From Brachionus manjavacas (lineage: Eukaryota > Rotifera > Eurotatoria > Ploima > Brachionidae): DNA of 64,000 nt. A model generated the notes under the pieces. That model did no database searches. It had not been told where the DNA came from and saw only the letters and a list, made by a program, of their open reading frames with translations. Positions 22,879 through 35,756 of this stretch are shown here, piece after piece. The stretch is from assembly GCA_019054805.1 (NCBI GenBank), contig JAHQIY010000029.1, positions 682,001 through 746,000 on the forward strand, given 5' to 3'. Numbering within the stretch: position 1 is the first letter of the stretch; each line of letters starts with the position of its first letter. Position numbers and translations under genes: made by a program.

Positions 22879-23225
22879 ATGGCATCTTGAAGTTTAGGAT
22901 TAAAAAAATCAGATCAGAAAGTATTTTTTTATAATTTTTGAATGGTATTTGATTAAATTTCTCTGCAAAATGCTAACTAATGCAAAAAACATGCAAAATA
23001 TTAGATAAGGCTCTGCAAAAACTCTGCGAATTTGCAGGAAAATCCACGCTTTTAAAAAGTATTTAATTCAACTGCGCAATTTAATTGCAGAGTTTTGACA
23101 GAGCCTTATCTAATATTTTGCATGTTTTTTGCATTTTGCAGAGAGATTTAATCAAATACCATTCAAAAGTTATAAAAAAAATACTTTTGATCTGATTTTT
23201 TTGATCCTAAACTTCAAGATGCCAT
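22879..23225. mobile_element. Inverted-repeat element, arms about 145 bp
   Basis: ATGGCATCTTGAAGTTTAGGAT at the left and its reverse complement at the right end bound two arms that stay about 90% alike up to GCTCTGCAAAAACTCTGC, with a spacer of about 70 bases. The left arm has an extra CTAACTAATG-type insertion. No open frame. The outer flanks do not match, so these are true ends. Confidence 0.8.
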
Positions 23226-23848
23226 TTTTTATTCATTATGCGATGGTTTAATTTTTAATGCTATAACGTTATTTTTTATGCGTCAAAAAACCTCGTCCTT
23301 TAACTAGCCTATTTTGTCATTATTTAATAATTGTTTTATTTTTCATTTATTTTATTATTTAAAAAAGAAAAAGGGAAAGTTGATACACCAAATTACATTA
23401 ACAAAGCTCAAGATTTAAATCCATTTTGCTTTTAAAAGAAAACTTAACGGAACCGACTTTTTTTCTACTTAACGATTTGATTTCGATTAGAACTAAATTA
23501 AATTTATAATAAAAAAATTGAATTTTTTTTCTTTTTTATAAAATTTAGTACAAAATATCTGAAAATGTTGAAACATACATAGATGCCTAGACCTATAATA
23601 AGAAAAAATAATAATAAATTTTAAAGCCAAATTATAACTAAACCTTAAAAAAAAATTGAACATGATGGATAAACAATTTGAAAAGTTTTTTTAATTTTAA
23701 TAAATAAAAATTACTGACCGTTTTATTAGTCCTCGAATGAATCAAAAGATTTTTATAATTTTTAAAGAAAATTTAAGGTAAAACAAGCTTTAAAACAAGC
23801 ACTTTGTCATTAGTTAAATTAAATAAAAAAATATTTTTTAAAAAATTA
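23226..23848. other. AT-rich stretch, nothing recognised
   Basis: Intron-like sequence between two minus-strand coiled-coil exon groups. Confidence 0.4.
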
Positions 23849-24830
23849 TGCCAATCCAGTTTTTAATTCAGAGAAAATTTTTTCTAAATGTAAAATTCTA
23901 TCTTTCACAAGACTTATTTGCTTTATTTTACTCAATTCGTTTTGTTTTACTTGAATGCCTAGTTGAATTGTTTCGAGAACGAGGACTTTTTCACCCGAAT
24001 CGACCACATTCTTGTCTATTAACTTGGTCTGCCTGCAATCTCAGCAGGAAAAATTTTCTCTATTCTCTTATCATTCTCATTCTCTGACTTTAAGTTATTC
24101 AAACGCTGCTCTAGTTGATTCAATTTGTAACACAATTGACTAACATCCTCTTTTTTAGCTTGATCAGACAATTTAGCTAGCAAGTCCTTGACATCGTCAA
24201 GATGCGCACCGATGCTCTTTTTTTCTTTACTCTCTAAATTAAATGGATCCAACTGCTACACTTAAGACTAAAAATTAATTTTTAATTTTTTTAAATTTTT
24301 TTTAATTAGAATTTTAAATCTAAATTATTTTATTTATTTTATTTATTTAATTAAAGTTTAAGTCCCATGGACAAATTGAAATAAAAATTAATAGAAAATT
24401 AAATATCCATTTTACAATTAAGTAAAAAATTATAGTTTATAAGAAAAATTTAGAAAATGTTTTTTATTTAATTAATAAAAGACTTAGAAAATTTGAACTG
24501 GTAAACTTCTATTTTAAACTGGCTAATTTGATTTTTTAAATCTTGACTTTGTTTCTCGTTTGAATCAACTAATTTTAAGATAGAGCTGCAATCAATCATT
24601 GCCTGAGATTGATTGCTGTAAATAATGTCATCAAGCTGGTTTTCAAATCGTTTAAGATCACCTTCGAGTACGTTCAACACTTTCATTTGTTTACTGTCTA
24701 ACATTTCAACTAGGCTTAAATTCAATTTTATCAAACACTTCTGCCATTCGTCTTTTTGTGTCTCATCATTTTGTATTTCACTACTATTTTCAACAGTTAT
24801 ATTTTTTTGTTTTTTTTGATCAGAAAAAAA
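23849..24830 (-). pseudogene. Coiled-coil exons, most upstream part of the giant gene
   Basis: Minus frame 24,825-24,468 reads SSEIQNDETQKDEWQKCLIK, LDSKQMKVLNVLEGDLKRFE and QSQDLKNQISQFKIEVYQFK. After an AT-rich gap, 24,252-24,019 reads EKKSIGAHLDDVKDLLAKLS and YKLNQLEQRLNNLKSENEND. A shift then leads to NVVDSGEKVLVLETIQLGIQ and RILHLEKIFSELKTGLA, ending with a TAA near 23,849. It is all coiled coil. The orientation fits the start of the gene that continues at 21.1 kb, though a separate small gene is possible. Confidence 0.45.
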
Positions 24831-25980
24831 TGCGCAAATTTGAATAGAAATAATACAAAATTTGAAATAAGTCTGTAAGTATCAAAATAAGATGATAAGA
24901 ACTTTTCAAAAATTAAGTATTCAGTTAAGTCGTATGCTAAAACCAAATTAATAATAAAAGCTGGCTAAAATCATCAACGAAATTTTTTTATCAAATTTGG
25001 GAAAATATCCCAACATTTGATCCAAAAAAAATAAATTATTTTAACAATTTTTTTTTAAGTACTTAATTGGAAAAATTTTAAAGAATAAATTATTTTTTGA
25101 TTAATTTTTTATTCTAGTTATCAAATGTTTCTTTTTAATTTTCTTTAACATGTTTCAGAATATAATTTACTTTCAATAAATTAGTTCGTATTTTTATAAC
25201 GAATGTTCAATAATAAATGACCGTTTTTGTTTAATAAAAAAAAATGTGTTCCAGTCAGTCAAAATGGCTGAAAATTTATACAGATAAACTAACACCTTTC
25301 TTGTTTAAGAAATGGGTGTTATTAACTTTCCACCTCTAGTTATACGGGAACGGGGCCGAATCACCCAAACCGACTTTTGAACAAAAATGTCCTCGAAGGT
25401 TTGAACTTTACCAATTTTTGATATACACATATTCTGATGTGAAATTTTATGTTGATTAAAATGAGCCATAGATCATTTCTCTATCATGTTCCGTTCAAAA
25501 AATATCTTTAAAAAACCGCCAAAAAATGATCAGCTTTGTAAAATTCCAAACAAATGCTGTTTTTGATTCTTTTTGCTATAACTTTCTATGGTAACATTCG
25601 ATCCAAATAAAATTTTACACAATCATAGATGACTAAATAAGCTTTAAATAAACATATTTAATTTGTGGGTATCACTTTTGGTTTTACCAAGGAGTCATGA
25701 ATAAATCAAAATTTGGTATCTCATTTTTAGGAATGTATTGACCTAAGTGCTTAAAGTAAAATATCTAAAAAGTGTACTTAAATGAAAGCTAAATAAATTT
25801 TGTTTCTAAAAATATATAGAACTAAAGGGTGGTACTTTTGATCTTTGAAATAAAACCAACTAAATTATGCTTTAATATAAAAATTTAAAAAAATTCTATT
25901 TTTGAATTTTTTGAATTTTAACTTATTTTAAACCTTTAAAATAGATTATTATTTATCAATTATTAAAGAAAAAAATTAGT
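24831..25980. other. Noncoding, nothing recognised
   Basis: AT-rich; a slightly GC-richer patch at 25,340-25,400 has no protein-like frame. Confidence 0.4.
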
Positions 25981-25984
25981 TTTA

Positions 25985-26345
25985 ATAAAGTTTTTCACCT
26001 AATTTCGTGTTCCCAGAACAAACATGCAAAGACTACAGCTACTTCAGAATACTTCCTTTAAGTCAATTTTTCACCTGCCATTTAACATAACATCTATTCA
26101 GTTTTTTAGTCTTCTCGAAAATTTGAAAATCGACAAGTTTGAAACTAGACTTAGAAATCTACTCAACAGGCATGTTAAAAATAGTTTAATGAGAGAAAAT
26201 TTACTGATCACTCCACTTATACATGACTCTATTGATGTCTTCATTAAAAGCTCAAGAAACTCCGAATCAAAAACCCCCTTCTTCCAAGTCCCAAATAAGT
26301 TCTTAAAATGGGTAATTTACTTCTTATGTTATTTAAAATTATTTT
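25985..26345 (+). mobile_element. LINE ORF2 tail fragment
   Basis: Plus-strand text MQRLQLLQNTSFKSIFHLPF, then KIDKFETRLRNLLNRHVKN, matches the region after the reverse transcriptase in Jockey/CR1 LINEs ('LQ..QN...R..F.LP'). Short and 5'-truncated; no clear 3' tail. Confidence 0.65.
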
Positions 26346-27717
26346 TTTTTCTCTTCAAATTGTGTTAACTTTCTAATTCCTATTTATTATTACTTATCTT
26401 AAATTACAGTGGCCAAAGTAGTTCTAAAACTCAAGGCCTTTTTAAAAAATAAAAAACATTTAAAATAAAAAAAAAACTATGTAAAGCTAAAATATTCTCA
26501 ATGGGGGAAAATATGATAAATCACTAAAATATTATGACAAATCGTTGAAAATTTTAGAAAAAATTAATTCAAATCAACCTGATGATCCTGATTAAGTTAT
26601 TTCGTTAAGTTATAGCTCTGCCGGACTTAAGCTATACATGAAAATAAAAGAAAAATAATTTACTTTTCATTTAACCTATTGAATATTTGGTTTTTAAAAA
26701 CCGTTGCTTAAAACTGAGAACATGCCGTTTACCATTTAATCCATATATTAATTTATTCAACTTAAAAGTTGTTTAAAAAATATTTTATAAGAATCAAGGT
26801 TAAAGATTTTAAATTTGACAACCGATTTAATTCAGACGTAAAAAAACTAGTTAAAGTTATGGAAAATATAAATTTAATAAATGGAATTATTCATGCAAAA
26901 ACAACAAAAAGTCCAGTCGGTAATTTTAGAAAATATTTTAACCTCCGGATAAGGTAAGTTTCATTTTTCGAATTTGGTAAAAATATTTTAAATGCACAAT
27001 TAAACTTCGAATTTAAAATGTTTTAATCAAATTTGAAAAATGAAATTTGATCAAGATTTTTACTTTGCCAAAAGTACATCAAAATTAATACATATTTCAA
27101 AGCTTTGACTTGCTATCAGTTTTGACCGAAATTTTATTTTCCAAAATACTCTAAGATGTGCATTTTTTTATTTTTTAAGTTTAAAACAAATTTTAATTTT
27201 AAATAAAAACTAAATTTAAAAAATCATGCAAATTTGATTTTTGATGGGAATATTTCCCAGCAATAGAAGACTATTCCTCAAATAGAAGAAAGTTCGGTCA
27301 TCAAAGGATTTCTTCTATTCGAAAATTTTTCACTCCCAAAATGTGACTCAATTACAGGAAATTAATAGCTATTTTTTTCTTCTATTAAAAACAAGAAAAA
27401 TGCATGTTTTACATGAGAGATGATTCATAAATTTTCTTTTAAACAAGACACATATTCTCTAGAAAAATAACTCAAATAAAGGAAAATTTTTGACTGAAAT
27501 ACAAGCAAGTTTCTTCTATTTGTGGTTACTTCTATTTGAGGAAATACGGTACATTCAATAAGAAATAATTTTACACCATTAATAAATTAACAATTAACAA
27601 TGCTATTACTTTTTATGGTTTTTATAAGATAAATTTTTTTTATTGAAATAATTTTAATATCTTTTGGTCTAATTGAAAACTGTCTTTTTTTTGTTTAATT
27701 TTTGAATGTTTTAGGCC
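26346..27717. other. Noncoding stretch with a decayed inverted element
   Basis: Between about 27,262 and 27,560 the motif CCTCAAATAGAAGAAA on the left is mirrored by TTTCTTCTATTTGTGG and CTTCTATTTGAGGAAA on the right, which suggests an old inverted-repeat element. A small plus ORF at 26,769-26,957 has no recognisable content. Confidence 0.4.
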
Positions 27718-28782
27718 TATATTAAAATACAAGATTTAAAGAAAAGCAACGGATTTGAACAACTCCAAATCGTTGTAAACTCATTCTATAACATTCGCAA
27801 GGATACAATCAAGAACAAGGTTGAATTAGAAGATAAATTAGATGCTAAAAAAGTCTACTCAGTACTAAAAGAATTGATCGGCTCGTTTGTAAATGTTCTT
27901 TTGGACGAAAATGGCGGATTGTTTAGTCCTAATTTATCCGAGGAGGCAAGTGCCAGTGTTGTGTGTGTAATAGAAATTCAGCATATGCTCGAAATTAAAT
28001 CAACAGATGTGCAACAAAGACCGGTCATCATTGAGAGCAAACGCAATAAATTATATGATTGTTTTGGCAATTTTGACAAGTCATTTTCAAGCAATTGATA
28101 GCTCAAAAATTTATCCAATTTTGTATTCAATTGAGCCAGCGACTGGCAGGCGATATTTATTCGGTTCTACCGAACACAAGCTATTTGAGACCTATCTAAC
28201 CAAGGGAAGTAAAGATAACGGAATTGGCCAAATATTTGAGCCTAATGTTCAAATTTCTGTAGACACAAGCAGTGTGGGCATTTGTACAAATGCTCAAGAA
28301 AACGATGCATGGCTTTGCATCTATTACTCATTAATGCTAGTGCATAAGTTAAGTGACGCATTTTTGAGCGATAGCCTCACTTGGCTCGATGTTGATGTTG
28401 ATTCTAAAAAGACCATACTATGGCCTTTTTTTATAGCTCGGCACAGAAAATAAATAAATAAATAAATAAATAATAGCTGCTAATTACATGGAGATGATAA
28501 GAGAAATAGCCGAACAAAAAATGGAAATCAGCAAAGCCATTGGTATTAATAATAGCAGCCAAAATGAAGCAAATGAGTCAATTAATAGAAACAATATGGA
28601 AATAAGGCGTCTAAACCAAGAGATCGAAAGACATACACTTTCTTTACAGATAGATCAGTGTTCTAAAAACGATATTGTCCATAAAATAACTCAAACGAAA
28701 GACAAACTAATGGTTAGAATATTTAAAACTGCGACAAAAAATTTTTCAATTGCAGTTGTTAATAATCTTAGTTATTAGTTAT
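27718..28782 (+). pseudogene. Plus-strand coiled-coil/helical gene remnant
   Basis: After an AG at 27,715 the text reads IKIQDLKKSNGFEQLQIVVN, LDAKKVYSVLKELIGSFVNV, EEASASVVCVIEIQHMLEIK, a shift near 28,090, then ILYSIEPATGRRYLFGSTEH and GICTNAQENDAWLCIYYSLM, to SKKTILWP. A LINE tail (28,432-28,473) follows directly, and then a coiled coil (MREIAEQKMEISKAIG-like, IRRLNQEIERHTLSLQID) to a TAG at 28,776. Style and lesions match the minus-strand giant gene, so it may be a paralogue. No named domain. Confidence 0.45.
28432..28473 (+). repeat. Minimal LINE 3' tail inserted in coding text
   Basis: TATAGCTCGGCACAG followed by AAAATAAATAAATAAATAAATAAATAAT. Only the last bases of the hairpin module are present, so the insertion is extremely 5'-truncated. 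Confidence 0.65.
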
Positions 28783-28964
28783 TTGTTGTCTCTGACTCTA
28801 TTGAACTGTGTTTTAGCAACTTGAGATTTAAAAACTATAGAATTTTATTAAACCAACTTATTGAACCTAATTGAGACTTACCTTTCTTGGTCAACTAAAT
28901 TGTAAATTCTTTTTTCTTTCTTTTTCTATTTTTGTTAATTTTTTTTTTTTGACTACTTATTTTA

Positions 28965-29115
28965 TCTATTTGTATATCTGTATCGAGCATGAGCTCTTTC
29001 ATGAGTATTAGAACTTAATTGACTTTTTTACATTTATTTAAATTCTAATTTTTTTATTTATCATTACTTTACTTCTCCTGAAGGAGGTTAATTATAAATT
29101 AATAAATTAATATTA
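28965..29115 (-). repeat. LINE 3' hairpin module (copy 6) and a second tail type
   Basis: CTGTATCGAGCATGAGCTCTTTCATG at 28,979-29,004 is a minus-strand hairpin end (GAGC-TCAT-GCTC). Next to it, 29,069-29,110 has CTTCTCCTGAAGGAGGTTAATT with an AATAAATT tail in plus orientation, as at 91-136. Confidence 0.5.
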
Positions 29116-31720
29116 TCAGTCTGATAATATTAATAATATTAATATTTTTAATTGTATTTAAATAATTTTTTTTTGATAATATTTATAACTAAAAAATGCT
29201 ATAGGATATTTCGTGTAATAACCCATAGTTTGTCTTAATAAGCATATAAATAATTTTTAGTATTTAACACATAATAAAGCTTATAAAGCATATTGAAAGC
29301 AAATAAAACATATTTAAAGATCATATAATTAATTTTTTGGAACAAACAATAAGTAAAGAAGTGTTTTATTGTTGCTAAAATTTGTTCTCTACTTATAGAT
29401 TTTTATATTTATTGAAGAAATGATTATTCAAATAATTTTTTCCGAAAAATTCCAAAAAATGGCAATTAGTTCCAAAAAAAAAAATTTTAACAAATTTAAA
29501 ATTGAATAAATTTTATTAAATATACTTTAAATAATCAATATTTTGAAAAATTTTTATAGTTTTTTTTTAATTATTAAAATATTTGGATTTAAAAATCAAT
29601 TCGTATAAATTTAAAGCATAAAAAGCATAATAAAAGAATATAAAGCATATTAAAAGCATATTTAGAATTTTCCTTTAAAGTTTAAAAGCATATTGGGAGT
29701 AAAGGAAGAGCATATTATAAAGTAATTAGGAGCATATTTTAGAGCATATATTTTTTTAAAGCATATTTTGACAGTCTCTGAATATTATACTTGTAAATGC
29801 TCTTTATTTATACACTACTTGAAACTTCTTTTCTTGAATATTTTAATAGAAGTTTAACGGCTCGATACCCGCATAAATAAAGCTTTGCTTCTCTATCTTA
29901 TTTAAATAATATAAAATTAGAAAACTATCAAATGGTAAAAAAATCCAATGTTGAAATTTTTTAGGTTATTAAATTGGCCTCTTGAAGTTGGTTGGTGATC
30001 AATTCAAAATATCTTTTCAATTTAAGGACTTTATCTTAATAAAAATCATAAAAAATATTATTAAAAACCAGATGATAAAATCGATTTGTAAATTTAATTT
30101 GATTATTAACTGCAAGTACTCAAGTACCCAAGTGATCAAGTCACAATAAAAATAAATCATCATCATCAAATATCTTTCATATTGAACAGTGGTTCTACAA
30201 AAATCCTAGAATTGGTAAAATTACGTAATTTTTGGTAATTATATTTTGAATGTTTTGGTCAACTTACGTAATCTTACGTATATCTTACGCATATAAAGGA
30301 TATGTAATTTTATGTTAATTTCGATAAAATCGTTCCAAAATGCTAACGATCAAAAAAATGAGGATTTTGGTAATAAAAAATAAAATTGACTTCTTTTTCA
30401 AAATATCCAATTAATCTTGTTATGAAAAATTTAAAAAATTACAACATTCCTTACCGTTTCTTACTTAATTTTATGTAAAGTTTTCTCTTGTGCAATAATT
30501 ACACAATTTTTGGTAAAATTTGGCAAATCAATTATTTTTTAAGAAAAACTTTTTATTAATTTCAAAAATTTAAAAAATTAATTTCTTTGAAAGAAATTAA
30601 TTTTATAAAATTTAAAGGTTAAAGATTTAAAAAATAAGACAAAATCTGATTATATATTTTGGCATCAAAAAATTATTATCAGAAGGAAAAAGCAGTAATT
30701 GAAAGAAAAAAAGAAATGTTTTGAGATTTATTTCTGAGATAAAATTTTTTTTATGCTAGATACAAATACTTTTGGAAAAAAATTCAAAAAAAATTTTAAA
30801 AAATTGAGTTTGATTTATTTTGTCTGGTTCTTGTAATTACATAAATCTACATGACATGTAAAACATTTTGCTGCATTAAAATAATTTAAACATTTTCCAA
30901 TATTAATGATAATATCTAAAGTTAAAGTCGTTAAATACTATTTTGAATTGATCATCAACTTTAAGATGCCTACAAATTCGGTTAAAAAATCCAAAAAAGA
31001 TGATTATTATTTTACAATTTAATATTATAGGTTATAATAAACTTGGTTAAAGTTTTTTTAGAAACAATTTTTACTTTAACCGACATGATCACTTATTGGC
31101 TGGTCACTGTTAACATATTCGGGAAGCCAGAGTATTATCACAAAAAAGGTGAACGACTGATCATATCAAAGAGTAGACCCAAATTTAATCTGGCTTGATA
31201 GAGGAAAATTCTTAATTAAAATAAACAGACGTATTATTGTTTAAAAGTGATTTAAAATCACTCATAGTTTTTGATTAGAAATTTTTCAAAAATATTTTTG
31301 CTTTTTTTTGTAAATTTTTTAAAATAAAATCAAATCAATTCAAAAACAATAAATGAGCGTCTTTCTAATGGTCGACAAAAATTTTTCATATTAAGCTATT
31401 AATGGTTATTAAATTTTTTGTTGAATTTTGAATAAAGATAAGCTAAATAAAATTTCTTATCAATAATTACTCTTTTTTCTTAGATTACAGAAACAATTCA
31501 TTATGTTTTAGAACCGGTGAAAAGATCCGACAAAAGTTAGCTTATTTTTAATTTAAACAATTAATTTAAGAAATAAAAATCATTTATTTTTATAAATAAT
31601 TATTTAGTTTTATTTTGTTCTCAGGAATTTATTAGAAATTATTTAAAAAAACAAGCCAAAATTTAAATGATTTTAAAGTTAACTACAAAAAAATTGTGTT
31701 AACTTTTAAATTTTTCACAG
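29116..31720. other. Long AT-rich stretch without genes
   Basis: Contains a short palindrome around TATTATCAGTCTGATAATA near 29,120, AAAGCATAT-rich sequence at 29,600-29,770, and a TTACGTAA cluster at about 30,188-30,310. No protein-like frame. Confidence 0.45.
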
Positions 31721-32152
31721 AACAAGCATTCTAAAACAGCCTGATTGAATCTGAAATTATAAGCGATGAGCAGTTTAAGAAATTAATAAATAGCCAACTG
31801 GTTTTAATGCAATTAAATGGAAATTTTCAGACTTGGAAATTATTGTATCGTGCCAGTAGAGACAGATTTGATGCTTGTTCGTTTCACCAAAAATGCGATT
31901 TGCACTCAAACACATTGACCATTGTACGCACCGATAAAAATTTTGATAAAAATTTTGGTCCATGCTTTGAAAATGGTGATATTAAGATACAAAATTTATC
32001 TAATTTGAACACCAAAAATGAATCAACTCTTGGTTTTACCTATGGTGATCAAATGTTTGAATACGGTTCTAGAGAATCAAAGACTTTCTAAGCAGGCTCT
32101 CAATTTTTTCGTGTAGATGACATTGAAGTTTTTTGCAAAGACTACAGATCAC
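31721..32152 (+). pseudogene. Degenerate TLDc-domain gene copy
   Basis: After an acceptor-like TTTTTCACAG the text reads ESEIISDEQFKKLINSQLVL, then FQTWKLLYRASRDRFDACSF and HQKCDLHSNTLTIVRTDKNF. This is the start of a TLDc domain (W.LLYRASRDGF..FH.KC...TLTI). Compared with the copy at 33.4 kb it lacks about 50 residues around the GGY...W...FIF core. An in-frame TAA after SKTF (near 32,089) precedes AGSQFFRVDDIEVF, the conserved domain end. It is therefore a decayed paralogue. TLDc proteins include the OXR1/NCOA7 group, which bind the V-ATPase; the role of this EF-hand-linked type is not known to me. Confidence 0.65.
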
Positions 32153-33082
32153 TAAAACAAGTGAATGAAATTAATTTTTTTTTTCAAAGAGACTAATTGA
32201 TTTTAATAGAATGAGCTGGAAAACTGCTGGAAATAAGAGCAAAAAAACAATTCTTCAAGCTTATGAGATTTTTGATATAAGTAAATTTTAGGAAAAATTC
32301 ATTTCTTTTTTCCTAAAATTTTTAATTTTTTTTATACGTTTAAAATTTAGCTGTAACATCAAAACTTAAATAAATAAAATAAAAAAATATGATCCTAAAT
32401 TCTTCATTCAAGGCTTATCTTTTTAAAATTTTTTAGTTTCACTAAGAGTCTGGTCACTTCTTTAAGCGTTGTAAAAGATAGCGAATTCGTTTTAAAAATT
32501 TTTGTTGAATTAAATAAGAGTGAATCATAGAACTAAAAACAAAGAATAAGTAACTTCAATTTATAGTGATGTTGTTTATGCTAAAATAGAAAGTAAATTT
32601 AAATAAAAACTAGGAAGTAAAACTTAGGTATTTCGCCATGCAACAATAAGTCAAAAATTTCGGCAAGTAGCGAGCATCTCTTTCAAGATTTTTTTCGATT
32701 GCTCTAACTCTTTTTAACACTTTCTTTTTTCTTGTATCTTTTTAAACCTGTATGCCATCTCAATGTTATTGATAGGTGTGTTTATATGCCATTTTGAACT
32801 CCAGTCTAAAAATTTGAAAAATAAATTCTTATTTAAGATTTAAAAAAAAAAATTCTTTAAAAAATTAAGTTTAAAAAATCAAAATTTTTTTATTCACCTA
32901 GACAATAGCCATAAATGGGATGATAAGTTTGAACGCGTTCATTTCGTATTTGGTACAATAAATAAAAATATTTCGCAATGAAGACGAATTGGATGAAATG
33001 AAAAAATTGTTCGCATTTATATTTCATCAATTTCTAAAAAATCTAAAAAATTCAATAATTTATTTTAAAAGATTTTTTTTAG
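32153..33082. other. AT-rich spacer inside the TLDc/EF-hand group
   Basis: No recognised exon. About 32,630-32,800 is slightly less AT-rich but has no convincing frame. Confidence 0.35.
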
Positions 33083-33792
33083 ACTATGCAGACAAAGATA
33101 AAAGTGAAACGCTCGAATTGGACGAGCTCAATCAATTGCTAGATCAATTTCCACTAATTTTCAAGAATAATCCTCAAATTCAAAACCCTAAAACATTGCT
33201 TACTACACAAAAAAATAAATCACTGACCAAAAGCGAATTTTTAAATTTGTTGGATGAGAATAAGAAAAAAAAATTAATTTGGATGATGAACAACTACTTG
33301 ATAAGGACCTAATAGACTCGGTTATTCTAAACAATTTTTCACGAGTACGATAACTTGATGAAATTATGTGATTTTGAGAATCAAAAATGGAAGCTGATTT
33401 ACAGAGCAAGTCGTGATGGCTTTAGAGCTGAAGACTTTCATTTAAAATGCAATGATCATTTTAACACTTTAACATTGATAAAAGCCAAAAATTGCGCTCT
33501 ATCTGGCGGATATGCATCCAGAGCTTGGTCGTCAACTGAGGACTACTTAACCGATCAATTTTCATTTATTTTTGTTCTAAAAAATAAAGCTATTGACAAT
33601 ATAAAAAAAGAAAATGTGGGATTAATGAACAATGCGAAGCAAGAACCTTGTTTTGGAAGCGACCTGCTCCAAATTAGCAATCTTTCTAATTTAAATAATG
33701 AAAGCAAAATGAACATTGACTCGCCTGGCATTGGCAATTTTCAAGTAGAAGACATTGAAGTTTTTGCAAAGGTCTATGCAGATCTTTCTAAG
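33083..33792 (+). CDS. EF-hand plus TLDc domain protein (partial, two frame breaks)
   Basis: An exon opens after TTTTTTTTAG at 33,082 with an EF-hand loop DKDKSETLELDE (D1, D3, S5, L8, E12), followed by TKSEFLNLLDENKKKK. Extending the A-run at 33,264-33,272 by one base continues the frame as NLDDEQLLDKDLIDSVIL. After another shift near 33,335 comes HEYDNLMKLCDFENQKWKL and the TLDc core: IYRASRDGFRAEDFHLKC, GGYASRAWSSTEDYLTDQFS, then FQVEDIEVFAKVYADLSK up to a GTAAGC donor at 33,793. The TLDc hallmarks (YRASRDGF, FH.KC, GGY...W, FxVxDIEVF) are all present. Calcium sensing by the EF-hand is inferred. The 5' and 3' ends of the gene are not identified. Confidence 0.7.
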
Positions 33793-34294
33793 GTAAGCAC
33801 AAATCGAAGCTCGTCCTGTCAAATTTATCATTTGATACACAGTTTATTTCACCCATAAAATGCATCTGCAATAACTCTGCAATTTAATTTAAAAGTTACA
33901 GAATTTTTGCACAGAATTAAATTTCGATAAAGAAAAATTTGTATAATCTGCATTGAGAATTTTGTAACAAAAAACAAAAACAAAAATTTTAAAATTATAA
34001 TAATTTTTTAAAACGATATTTAGATCAAAAAAAAAAGATATTAAAATTTAAAACATTCTTTTTGTTTTTTTGCTCCGATATTCACAGTGCCATTTATTGC
34101 TATGCTTATAACTTATTGTCTTTAATGATAATTTAAAATCAAAACTTCCAAAAAGTGAATTACTTTTTTATTAATTATTTGATTTAAAAACTGCCACTCT
34201 AATTTATTATACTGACCATTAAAATAGAAATCCGATACCTTGACCATCAGGAAAGAACCTTATTTTGAAATTTGAAAATGTCTAGATCAAAAAG

Positions 34295-34736
34295 TCATGT
34301 TACCAAAAGCCATTATAGCTAGTATAAGACAAGAGCAAACAGTCAATAGTTGTTTAACAGTGCCAACATCTATTCGGCAATTGAACAATTATTTACAAAA
34401 ACTCAAAAAAAAAAGGTTCAAATGGTAATATTGATTTTCCCAGCATTATCAAACATTTCAAAGAATACGAATCTATACCAGTGGTAGACCTACTAAAGCC
34501 AAAAGAGCCCTTGAATTTCAAGATGGTGAAAAAGTAATTGATGATGAATCGAGTGAAGCTGAAGTTGATATAATCCAAGAACCACCAACTAAGAGAATTG
34601 TTTGTAATCAAATTGATAAAACTTCATCAACAATTCAAGTAGAGCCATCTACTTCTGGTAACGCACAAGAGTCTTCAGTCTTTCAGCCAATTGTCAAAAA
34701 AAGACCAGGTAGATCAAAAAAAATATTCCCTTTTTA
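34295..34736 (+). pseudogene. Possible MULE-related remnant with basic KRPGR tail
   Basis: Plus text MLPKAIIASIRQEQTVNSCL, TSIRQLNNYLQKLKKKR, a shift, then NIDFPSIIKHFKEYESIPVV and a low-complexity part ending IVKKRPGRSKKIFPF. The 'IP..RQL.NYL..KK' pattern resembles the region after the zinc finger in FLYWCH/MULE transposases, and the KRPGR end resembles the KPGRPAK tail of the MULE copies in this window. The assignment is tentative. Confidence 0.35.
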
Positions 34737-35002
34737 AATTTATGTCTTGAATTGAAAAATTGTATTATTTAAAATACTAAATAAAATATAGCGTTAAAAA
34801 TATTTCAAAATAAGGAACTTTTAATTAGTGTTTTTTTTAATTTTTTTTATTTATTCAAGTCGACCGATTATAATTTAATTTTAATTTTTTTTTAAATTTA
34901 ATTTTAAATTTAAATTATACTTTCAAGGAATAAGTAAAATTTTTGAAGACACAATATCAAATAAAAGCTAGTAATTTGATAAATATCTATCACATATTTC
35001 AG

Positions 35003-35607
35003 GTAAAAATTCTCAATAAAATTAAATATTTTGATATAAAAATAATTCACGATAATTTAAAGTCAATAGCAGTTAATGGCCTGATGAAAAACGACAAATT
35101 CGTACAATTTGTTTCAAATTTTGGTGAAAATTTCAAAACAGAAGACATTAATTTCTTAAAAAAGATTTTTTTCTATTTTGATGAAGGTAGTTTAAACAAA
35201 ACAAACTAATTATTAAAAATTTTCAATTAATTATATTTAGATAAAACTGGATTGTTTAAATTTTATGACGATTTTTTGAAATGCATGTCTCTTTTCGATG
35301 AAGAAAAAGACTTTTTTTTCAAGTAAATTTAACTTTTTATATTCTAGTTTCAAATTTTATGTTTTAAAAAAGGTTTTTGTTTGATTTGGCCGATAAGAAT
35401 AAAAGCAATACCTTAGACGAGGGTGAAATAAGAGAGATTTTCGAAGGCATGCCTGTAGATATTTTAAAAAATCAAAATGCTCTTGAATATGCGCTGAAAA
35501 AATTGAAAAAATCAAATGGATTCTTATATAGAGATCAGTTCTTGGAATTGATTTATAAATTAAAAGAAAATATAGGTGATGATGAGAGCGATGAAGATAA
35601 TAATTAA
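35003..35607 (+). CDS. EF-hand calcium-binding protein (three exons seen, 5' incomplete)
   Basis: Exons 35,003-35,186, 35,241-35,322 and 35,373-35,607 join through GT-AG introns of 54 and 50 bases. The first junction falls inside an EF-hand and restores its loop, DEDKTGLFKFYD. The second junction gives KFLFDLADKNKSNTLDEGE with loop DKNKSNTLDEGE. The protein ends GDDESDEDNN with TAA. Loop residues 1, 3, 5, 8 and 12 fit calcium binding, though position 6 is Asn rather than Gly in the second loop. It resembles the EF-hand part of the 33-kb TLDc gene, so both may descend from one EF-hand/TLDc gene. The upstream exon with the start codon is not identified. Confidence 0.75.
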
Positions 35608-35756
35608 AATTGACAAGATTTAAAAAAGAAAAAAATTAAATTAAAATTTATTATTTTAAATACATTTAGTTTGGTATGAACTACCAAACAACATTTTTTT
35701 TAAAAAAATATGATAATTGAAATTTTTTTTTTATTTAATTTTTTAAGCTTATTAGA

